Source: Fragilariopsis cylindrus CCMP1102
Lineage: Eukaryota > Bacillariophyta > Bacillariophyceae > Bacillariales > Bacillariaceae
DNA: 21,434 nucleotides
Direction: 5' to 3'
Assembly (NCBI GenBank): GCA_900095095.1
Contig: FMBT01000703.1
Coordinates: forward strand, 1 to 21,434
The notes below the pieces were generated by a model. That model had not been told where the DNA came from. It ran no database searches and saw only the letters and a program-made list of their open reading frames with translations. A program made the position numbers and the translations under genes. This document shows, in pieces, positions 9,191 through 18,100 of this stretch (the stretch's first letter is position 1; each line of letters starts with the position of its first letter).

Positions 9191-10528
9191 TTATTTTGCA
9201 TTAGCTGTACTACTACTACTACTACCAACTATTGTGACAGCGAATTTTGATGATGATGATGATGCTGATAATGCATTCTTTGATTGCTTTAATAAACGTT
9301 CTTGTTCTGCTTCCATTTCAGCTGTAATAACCAGATTTTTCATTTTTTTCTTCATTTTCATCTTATGTCTTCTTATCTTATTCTTATTCTCATTCGCAGC
9401 AGCAGTGGTAGTAGCACAAGTAGTCTTCATCGTTGAAATAGTATCATTATTGGTGGCAGTAGTGCTACTAGTAGTAGTAGTGGTGGTGGCACACGTCTTC
9501 ATTATCGTTGACGATGATAATACTGCTGCTTTGCTCTTAGTATTATTGTCATCGTCATTCTTGTTGTTGTTGTTGTCATTCTTGCCTTCAGTCACCTCTC
9601 CGTTTTCGTCTTTATTTTTGATCTATTTTTAGAATTAGAAGAGGTACATTGTTCTCGACGTCGTTTCTTTTTCTTTCCTTGCAGTAGTAAATTTTGTGCT
9701 TCCGTCACAATTCGTTTCATATCAATAAGCTTTGTATTATCGTTGTTGTTGTCATCCTCATCATCGCTTCCACTTCCACTTGTTGCATCATTATCATTAT
9801 CATCCTCATTAGTAGCAAGAGTAAGTGCACGAACAAGTAATTCATTATTAATCGTATCATGTTGTGATAGTTCCGTACCAATTTGTCGTAAATACATATA
9901 ATATGTTTCACGTAATAATTCAACAGCAGTTTGTGTAAATTTAATATTCATAGGAACAACAACATTCACAGGAACATTCACCTCCAGAGTAGTTCCAGCA
10001 GCACTAGCACTACTAGTCACACTAATAGCTTTCATATCATCGTCATTGTTTTTGTTGTTACCGATATTGTTGGAACCGTTACTATTACGGCAACTACGAC
10101 GGATACTACGACGGCGAAGATTGTGGTTGTGACTACTCTGATTTGTCGTTGATATTGTTGTCGGTGGTAATTCTTCTTCCCCTCCTCCTTCACAGGCAGG
10201 ATTATCATTGTCATTGCCATTCTCAGCGTCATTAATTTGTTGCTTGTTGCTGTCAATTATTCCATCACTGCCATTGCCATTGCCATTGCCATTGCCATTG
10301 CTATTGCTATTGCCATTGCCATTGCCATTGCCATTGCTATGCCATTGCCATTGCCATTGCCCTGCCCTTGCCCTTGCCCTTGCCCTTGCCATTGCCATTG
10401 CCAACGCTACCTCCGTCGTTGTCGTTTTCATGATGACGATGGGGAGCAAAGATCGTAGATAGGTATCCATGAAATTCACCGATACCTATATTCAATCGTT
10501 GTCTTTTATGTTTATTCATGTTTGACAT
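9191..10528 (-). CDS. Low-complexity protein with possible histone fold
   Basis: Function not firmly recognised. From the ATG at 10528 the frame reads MSNMNKHKRQRLNIGIGEFHG, then GN/GK dipeptides encoded by the hexamer array. After two one-base slips in the array (near 10363 and 10340) it continues with Asn/Asp-rich sequence, a basic patch (LRRRSIRRSCR), a helical segment (FTQTAVELLRETYYMYLRQI, ending TINNELLVRALTLA), an acidic tract, MKRIVTEAQNLLLQGKKKKRR and, after a third slip near 9600, a Thr/Ala/Lys-rich end with KNLVITAEMEAEQERLL. The length closes at 447 codons if each slip is one missing base. The helical segment has the alpha2-loop-alpha3 pattern of histone-fold proteins such as CENP-S/MHF1, TAFs or H2B. 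That assignment is weak. The basic and acidic tracts fit a nuclear protein. Confidence 0.5.
10269..10402 (-). repeat. GGCAAT/GGCAAG hexanucleotide array
   Basis: About 22 degenerate hexamer units, coding on the minus strand. Depending on phase it reads GN/GK, MA/RA or QW. Two units each lack one A (GGCAGGGC near 10363 and GGCATAGC near 10340), which switches the reading phase inside the array. Confidence 0.92.
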
Positions 10529-10959
10529 CGTAACCGTAACGTTGGCTTTTTAGTTGAAGTTATCGTCGTATTCGAAGAATGAGCATGTATCAAGTACTCT
10601 TTGATAACAGACAACTCTACTGAAATTAGGTAACTGGGTTCATTGTTGTTCATCGTTCATTTCAATTTAAAAATTGGAAATTTCAATTTTCGATTTTCGA
10701 AGTATTCAATTTTTGTCTTGATATTATTTCTACTACAGTATTACAACGCGCTCTAGCGCGTCTTGACTACAACTGACAATCTAGACGAGATCAAAGATCT
10801 CATAAAACATAAATAACATAAAAAGATAAAAGGTAATACGGTAACGTTACTAAAATTCCCATTCCAACATTCTTATCAGTATAACTGCTCTTGCTTTTAT
10901 CAGTCTGATCAACCACACTTATGTAGACTTAGCTCTATTGCAACAGTAGTAGTGGTACG

Positions 10960-11140
10960 GTATGCAACGCAAGACTTTCAAAGTTTTATAACTTGTGTAC
11001 TTTGAACTTCTACCAGTATTTCAATTGCTGCTATTGTCTTTGAAAGGAGACTTTGCAGTCAGAGATCGTTTATCTATCTGTTTTAGCAGATCTTGATGTG
11101 ACACATAATTTGTGTACATTATTTAAATTGGTCCTTTTCC
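10960..11140 (+). repeat. Tandem duplication, copy 1
   Basis: About 181 bp starting GTATGCAACGCAAGACTTTC and ending GGTCCTTTTCC. The second copy follows after 7 bp. The copies differ by a few substitutions and a 3-bp indel (CTG). Confidence 0.93.
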
Positions 11141-11147
11141 TGGTCCA

Positions 11148-11326
11148 GTATGCAACGCAAAACTTTCAAAGTTTTATAACTTGTGTACTTTGAACTTCTG
11201 CCAGTATTTCAATTGCTATTGTCTTTGAAAGGAGACTTTGCAGTCATGAGATCGTTTATCTATCTGTTCTAGCAGATCTTGATATGACACATAATTTGTG
11301 TACATTATTTACATTGGTCCTTTTCC
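11148..11326 (+). repeat. Tandem duplication, copy 2
   Basis: About 179 bp, very similar to 10960-11140 over the whole length. No long open frame is conserved in both copies. Confidence 0.93.
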
Positions 11327-11329
11327 AAG

Positions 11330-11640
11330 AAGTTCCAAGAAGAAGATATGACACCAACACCGCTTTTCCAAATCGATTCATTGATGATCCACCAATTGAA
11401 ATAAATTGTACTAGGTCTCATTGGGAAGAAAGGAGAGCAGTCTCTGTATAAGAGTCAAATACACCACCGCCTGGATTTTTTGATGGATGGAAAACTGTCC
11501 TCCTGTTTTAGTTGTTGTGTTGATTATACTGATTATACTCTGTTTTTAGGCTATGTAACCCAATATCAATGCAACACCAAAGATTGCATCCTAAAGAATT
11601 TTCCTCCACCACATAAAGAACTTGTGTAATTGCTTGATTA
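11330..11640 (+). other. Unidentified coding-like fragments
   Basis: Short open stretches in changing frames read RRRYDTNTAFPNRFIDDPPI then CTRSHWEERRAVSV, PPPGFFDGWKTVLLF and CILKNFPPPHKELV. The composition is protein-like rather than low-complexity, and the site adjoins a tandem duplication. A decayed transposase or other mobile-element gene is possible. I recognise no diagnostic motif. Confidence 0.3.
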
Positions 11641-12198
11641 GTGATGCACACTGGGTTAACACACAAGAAAGTGTCTCATCATGCTTCAGAGTTTTTAGCT
11701 TTGAAGTGAAAGTGAGAATTTCACAACAACATAACAGCACTGGAACACACCATGATGCAGAAATTGGTTTGAAGACCAACATTGCATCCCTTTGAGAATA
11801 CCATGTAGAATTTCTCTGGGAGATCAGACCCTTAAGGTTGAGAGGCATGATAGCAGGCAGGCTGAATATGCTCTAAAGAAGTAGTAATTGAGTGACTCAG
11901 AGATTCACACGACTTACAGTTTAGTTACACGTCTTAAGCGTCTGTCTGTTTTCGTCAAAAGCACGAGTACAAATCTGATCTGGACCATTCGAGTTGTGAA
12001 TTTTCGAATCCAGAACGCGGAAAAACAAGACATGAAATTATGTGATTGGATTTTTTTGATGGCTACTACGAATACTACGACAACGACATCTGCGGATCTT
12101 TTCTTACCACAGCATCACATACTGATACACTTCATATCTCTCACTTGCACTTGTGACATACACTTTTATCTTGCTCGAGAAAACGAAAGAAATAAAAC

Positions 12199-15022
12199 AT
12201 GAAATTCATTGCCTCAGCCGTTGTTGCTGTTGCTGCAGCAAAAGCAGCAACCGCGTTTATTCCTCTTTCGTCGTTTTCGACGACGTCATCGACGACTTCC
12301 AAACCTGCTCCAGTCGGTATCGATCTCGTCGTCGTGAATGATAACATGAACAGCAACAAATACCGACGATCAGTTTCTTTCTTGTCAAGTTCTACTGAAA
12401 CCGAAGAGGCTGCAACTGAAGAGGATGCATCTGCTGAAAAATTCGAGTACGTGTCGTAACTATACAAGTCGTTGCTACTGGCATATTTATCATTTATCAA
12501 TGGCCTTTTTATTCTTTTGAATTTTTCGATCTTTCTATGATGTCGTCAAACTATCTTTTCTTTCCTTTTAACTTACTTGCTAACCAACTGTTGTAAATGA
12601 ACTATTTATCGTTGATACTATGATTGCACATCATTAATTTATTATTAGATTTACGAGCGATGTCGGTCGAGTTATGGATTTAATCATCAATTCGCTTTAT
12701 TCGGATAGAGATATTTTCCTTCGTGAATTGATCTCTAACGCAGCTGATGCATGTGATAAGAAACGGTTCCTTTCTATCACAGATGGTGAGGAAGGAGACG
12801 TTGAGGCGCCACCAGCGATTAAAATCAAATGTGATGTTGATACTAATACTGTTACAATTGAAGATTCCGGTGTCGGTATGACGAAAGATGAAATTATTAA
12901 CAATCTTGGTAAGATCGCTCAATCTGGTACACGTGCATTCGCACAGGCATTAGGAGACGGCAAATCAGATGTGAACCTGATTGGACAATTCGGTGTCGGA
13001 TTTTATTCTGCATTCTTAGTCGCCGATAAGGTAACGGTCGTAACGAAATCCATGCAGGACAATACAAAGCATACAAATGGGAATCGGAAGCTGATTCGTC
13101 GTATTCTATTTCGGATGCTAGTCCAGAAGAAATTGACGGTACATCTGGAACGAAACTTATTCTACAATTGAAGGAGGATGCTTCAACGTACTTAGAGCCA
13201 TCAAAGATTGAAGAATTATTACAACGATATTCAGAATTTATTGAATTCCCAATGTCAGTTTGGAAAGAAAAGACGGATTACAAGCAAGTTCCTGACGAGG
13301 AAGCCAATAAGGATTTGGAGGAAGGTGAAGAACCTAAAATGAAAACCGTACCAGAAACTACTGAAGGATACGAATCTGTTAATAATCAAAAACCAATTTG
13401 GTTGCGTTCACCTCGTGAAGTTTCAGATGATGAATACCAAGAATTCTACAAAACTGCCTTCAAATCAAGTTACGACACGCCAATGAAGTCAACACATTTC
13501 GTATTGGAGGGTCAAGTCGAATGTAAGGCCATTTTATACATTCCTGGTATGTTACCATTCGAATTGAGTAAGGATATGTTCGATGAAAATTCACGTAACA
13601 TCCGTTTGTACGTAAAGCGTGTATTTATCAATGACGGATTCCAAGAATTGATGCCAAGATGGTTGAAGTTTGTTAAGGGTGTAGTCGATTCCGATGATCT
13701 TCCTCTTAATGTTAGTCGTGAAATTTTACAAAAATCGAAGGTCCTTAGTATTATTAATAAACGTCTTGTACGAAAATCATTGGATATGATCGAAGACATT
13801 GCCAAGGACGAAACTGATGAGGGCGCTCAATATACTGTAAGTTTTTCCTCTTTTTCGAATCGACTTGTTTGGTTCGAATATTATTTATGTTATCTTCATT
13901 CTTATATAAAATTTGGAGTTATCGCTGACTAACAACCTTCCATACTTTTTGCTTTATGCTATTTCCTCGCATTATTTCTCTGTATCTCCCCTTATCTACC
14001 CAAAACTACATTTTTCTACTAATAATGTTGACATCTATTTTCTCATGATAAAATATTAGATGTTTTGGAACAATTTCGGAAAATATTTGAAGGTAGGAAT
14101 TATCGAAGATGACAAGAATCGTAAACAACTTGCCTCATTCTTGAGATTCTTCAGTGCCACTTCTGGCGAGGAGTTCACGAGTCTTGATCAATACATCGAG
14201 AAAATGCCAGAGGGTCAGAAGGCAATCTATTATGTAACAGGAGAGGGTAAGGAACGAGCGGCTATGTCCCCCGTCGCCGAGAAGCTCAAGTCTCGCGGTT
14301 TTGATGTCCTCTACGCTACCGAACCCTTAGACGAAATCATGTTTGAATCCCTAACCAGTTACAAGGATTTGGATATCAAGGATGCTGGTAAAGATACTCT
14401 GAAATTAGACGACGACGATGAAGAAGCCTCAAAGAAAAAGGAAGAATTAAATCGCGAAAACGTAGATGTTATCAGTTACCTAGAGACGATATTGACTGGA
14501 AGGTAGAAAAGGTTACCGTATCAGATTTACTGACAGATTCCCCCGCGGCCCTCGTGCAGGGTGCATACGGCATGTCCCCTAGTATGCAACGTTACATGAA
14601 AGCTCAAACTGTAGCAAGTGGTCAAGAACTTGGAGGATTAGACAGCATGAACAAGGTTGTATGGAGATCAACCCAAACCATCCGATTGTTAAAGATTTGA
14701 GTAGAATGGTCAAAGCGATAAAACCGGAAAAGAAGCCGAAGACTTTGCGAAGCTCCTTTTCGATGTAGCAGGAATGACATCAGGTTATGATATTGAAGAC
14801 ATGTCTGGTTTTGCCAAGAGAGTGATGGGACTAATGGGTTCACCGCAAGCTGTTGATGAAACTCAGGATGCAGTAGTCGAGAGCGAAGACAAGGCGGTCG
14901 AGGAGGAAAAGAGCGAAGAAGAGGAAAAAGCTGTTGGAATTCCGGACGCAGTAGTCGACGAGGAAAAGAAGGGCGACGATGACGATGAGGAAAAAGCTGT
15001 TGAAGTTGAGGTTATAGCATAA
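12199..15022 (+). CDS. HSP90C: Plastid-targeted HSP90 chaperone
   Basis: ATP-dependent chaperone. Exon 1 (12199-12446) encodes a signal peptide (MKFIASAVVAVAAAKAATA) followed by FIP, the classic diatom plastid cleavage site, then a Ser/Thr-rich transit region. Exon 2 (12649-13836) has the GHKL ATPase signatures DIFLRELISNAADACDK, EDSGVGMTKDEI, LGKIAQSGTRAF and GQFGVGFYSAFLVADKVTV, and the middle domain (PIWLRSPREVSDDEYQEFYK, DLPLNVSREILQ). Exon 3 (14060-15022) has FWNNFGKYLKVGIIED, QKAIYYVTGEGKE and the C-terminal dimerisation domain (MSPSMQRYMKAQT, INPNHPIVKDLSRMV). It ends in an acidic tail with no MEEVD or KDEL-type signal, as expected for a plastid form. Four one-base deletions (near 13068, 14487, 14662, 14720) break the frame; adding four bases gives exactly 801 codons. 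It is convergent with the deacetylase gene. Confidence 0.95.
12447..12648 (+). other. HSP90C intron 1
   Basis: 202 bp, phase 2: TTCGA|GTACGT to TTATTAG|ATTTACG. It joins AEKFE to FTSDVGRVMD, and it separates the targeting leader from the chaperone body. Confidence 0.92.
13837..14059 (+). other. HSP90C intron 2
   Basis: 223 bp, phase 0: TATACT|GTAAGT to ATATTAG|ATGTTT. It joins DEGAQYT to MFWNNFGKYLK, the expected middle-domain sequence. Confidence 0.92.
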
Positions 15023-15162
15023 GACTTTATTTATCAATCACTTTAATTAGTAATTATAAACTTTAGGGAAATGAAGAATACATGTAATTTAGTACGTCAA
15101 CTTTTATTAGTGATTGCGAATATGTAGAAACGTTATAAAATTAATTAGTAGTGTACACGTGA

Positions 15163-18100
15163 TTATCTCGGAACAGCATTACACCGTGCCAGTGCGCTTA
15201 CGTGCTCCGTTACGCAATGGATAAACCCTTCTTGATGGCATTTATCCAATCGCTTCTGCAACGCATACGACGATATTACATCTGTCATGTAAGGTGGTAG
15301 ATCAGCACCTAATTCTAGACACTCCAATTGGACAGATTGCGCCTGTTTTGATTTCGAATCCGCATTCGTCGCCGTATTCATTCCTGCTGATGTTTCAGGG
15401 AAGTTTTGAGGACGGCAGCAAGGAACACCATATCCACCTTCTAAGACACTTAGCACTCTACCACTGCAACATTTATAGGCGAGTTTGCACACGACTTCTG
15501 TAAGTGTGCCGAAATCTTCTGCTGTCAATCCACCCATATTCAATGGATCATTTTTGTGAGCATCAAAACCTTGTGTTTTTTTTTTGTTTTAAAATTATGG
15601 TCATGAGGGGAACACGATGGTAAACGATGGTCAGATGGATAAGACCAATTACAATTTTAATAATAGTCAAATACAAACAACCAATCAAGCTTGATCCAAA
15701 ACAATCATAACGCAATTCGATTATTATGGTTACTTACCAGCGGAGATAATAATGAGTTCTGGATTAAATTTGTCGACTGTCGGAGTAACTTTGGTGACTA
15801 ACGCTGTTCCAAGAGCGTGGGGAGTAACTCGACCACCCAATGGAATATTAAGGACACCTTTGTGCGGAGATATATCCCCGCATCTTCCGGGAAAATTCCT
15901 TTCTTTGGGTTTCCCCCAAGATGGTGTTCCAATTGATCCAAATTGTCGTCTTCAAAGTCCACCCCGTTGATATCTGGACCACCTGCATGCATTGAAACAT
16001 AAAGAAACCGTGGGTCGTATGTCGAGCAAAGTATATCTTGGGTTCCATTCCCATGATGCACGTCAATGTCGATGATACAGACCCTAGATAGACCAAGACC
16101 ACCCTGTAGAATTGGAGCTGTTGCGTACAGAGCAGCACATGCTACGGTATTCAGGATACAAAATCCATTTGAAACAGCTTTCATTGCGTGCAATTCACGA
16201 CCTGCATGATGCCCTGGAGGTCTCGTAGCACAAAAAGCATTCAGACATTCCCCGTTCATAATCATATCTACTCCCTGCAATGCAGCTCCTACTCCTGAGA
16301 TGGCGGCATTCCATGTTCCCTTTGACCCCTCTATTATATCGAGATAATTTAGAAGTTAGAATAGGGCCAAAACAAAACGATCTATGGAACACAAGATAAA
16401 AAACAGATAACTTACTTGTATCTTCCCCACCATTCCCGTCACTATCATCAGTTAAAGCAACCACGTCATCTTCAGTTGCCGCCAAACACCTTTTCTTTAT
16501 CCTTTCTATATAAGACATTTTATGTGCTCTCCTAATAACATCATTTTCGGCAAGATCTAGGTATTTTTCTCCCACTGTATTGATAATACGAATATTGCCT
16601 TTTGCTTGCCTCGCTCCTTTCAAAGCCGCAGGTAATCGAACTGCCCTCTCATAGCAATCACTAGAAGTGAGGTGAAGATTACAACGACTATCTGTGATCA
16701 CCCATGACACGCTATCGCTTCCCGATGTAGTATTAATATGTTTGTAAATTCGCTCACAGCAACGTCGCCAGTCTTTCAGGAACATCAGATATTTATCCTT
16801 TTTTAGAGAAGCTATCAAAGTTTCTCCTTGGGACTGATTTTACCATGAATAATTTGCAGGTTTTTAAGTGAGGATGGATAGATTCGATATAAGATTAGAA
16901 TTTAAGAAAAAATTCTCACACTACACTTACCTTTACGATGATCCATGTCCTGTTCATAGATCTTAAGTATTTATTCCTAGCTTCGGATCCATGTATCTGC
17001 TGTAATGATGAGCATTTTGCGTCCGCGATTACCAATTCATTTAGGCTGTTCTTTAGAATATTGCTCGTATGCGAGTTTTCAGATATAAGAGAATGGAGCG
17101 ATGATAGCCCGACGATAAATCTACCTGTATCATACGGATCATCCTTACTTCCTTTGCCCTGACGAGAGAATGAGACTGGAGAACTTATTGTTGAGTAGAA
17201 CTGTGGCGATTCCTTCACTTCTGATGTACCATCTAAGTTCAAACCCCAACATGCTGGCGGCTTCATTGAGTCTAATATTCTACCAAATTGGAGTGCTGGC
17301 TCTCCCTTTGCCATGTCACCAGGATACGCTTTTGGGCGGAATGTTTGTTTCTCGTGATGTGGCAACTGGGATAACATATGGATGAAAGGTAGCTGAAGAG
17401 CTGATGCAGGAAAATGCGCCGTATGAACTGCTAATGGATGCCCTTCCAACAGGGCAGCAGCAGCGCGATCACTATCTGATGCACGAGTTGACTTCATTTC
17501 AAATTGTGAAAACGTTCTGAACCCCAACGCCAGTCTATGGCTATCTAAAAACCTAGAAAACGCATCTTTCGGTAGACCCATTAATTTAAAAGACAACCGT
17601 AACGAATCGATGTCCAGTCCCGATTCTGCATCGTATGGGTATCTCTGGATCGATGCTTCATCGGCATCGGTAATCTCAACTTCAAACAAAGGACCAGAGC
17701 TAAAGAGTGCCTCGCCATGTCGAAGAACCGAGTCGGATAACGCTTCGACGCGTCTTCCACCACCACCACCACCATTTTTCATCATCGCGTGGTTGCTATT
17801 CCAGTAGGGTGCAAGAAACACAACATCCACCTTCTTTTTATTCCTACCTCGTTTGCTATGAACGCCAACTAACTCGGACCGTGCATAACTCGTGCGGGCC
17901 AAAATACGCCGTGTCTTGCACCACGAGCAAACGAGGTTGCTAGAATTATACCATGCTCAATACCATCAACGTCGAATTTAACTTTGGCATTGCCCTGGGT
18001 CAATTTCCGTTTCTGGTCCGACGATGATTGCGCTGCCTTCTTGCGTTCATACTTCTTCCTTGAATCTGCTAATTCTTCTGGTTCCAAATCGAACGTTAAC

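Larger units (their letters stand above)
10529..12198. other. Long intergenic region upstream of HSP90C
   Basis: Divergent spacer of 1.67 kb. It holds a short palindrome (ACGCGCT at 10746, AGCGCGT two bases later), the 188-bp-period duplication at 10960-11326, and coding-like fragments at 11330-11640 that I could not identify. The last 300 bp probably contain the HSP90C promoter and 5' leader. Confidence 0.55.
15163..16690 (-). other. Class II-type histone deacetylase catalytic domain
   Basis: Zinc-dependent lysine deacetylase fold. It starts around CYERAVRLPAALKGARQ, then has ATRPPGHHAG (active-site His pair, about residue 1497), NGFCILNTVACAALYA, CIIDIDVHHGNGTQDIL (zinc Asp and His), FLYVSMHAGG, GDISPHKGVLNIPLG, IIISAGFDAHKNDPLNMGG (second zinc Asp, across intron 4) and LEGGYG (transition-state Tyr). 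All catalytic residues are present, so it should be active. A missing base in the G-run near 15893 changes IFPGRCG to IFPEDAG. The stop lies 140 bp from the convergent HSP90C stop. Confidence 0.94.

Noticed and set aside
4554..9300. Clustered repeats as a possible CRISPR array
   Set aside because: They are simple trinucleotide runs without spacers, in a eukaryotic genome.
9177..9632. Plus-strand 151-codon frame with a hydrophobic, signal-like start
   Set aside because: It is the antisense of the Thr/Ala/Asp/Lys-rich end of the minus-strand gene; Leu/Val runs come from reverse-complemented trinucleotide repeats.
10208..10462. Plus-strand frames rich in LPLPLP or AIAIAI
   Set aside because: These are readings of the hexamer array on the wrong strand.
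11591..11848. Minus-strand 85-codon frame
   Set aside because: No recognisable motif, no flanking exon signals and no support beyond openness.
11990..12015. TTCGAATCC resembling a tRNA B-box
   Set aside because: No matching A-box, acceptor stem or anticodon arm on either strand.
11997..12016. Heat-shock-element-like units GAAttTTC upstream of HSP90C
   Set aside because: Only two of four 5-bp units match in alternating orientation; too weak to call.
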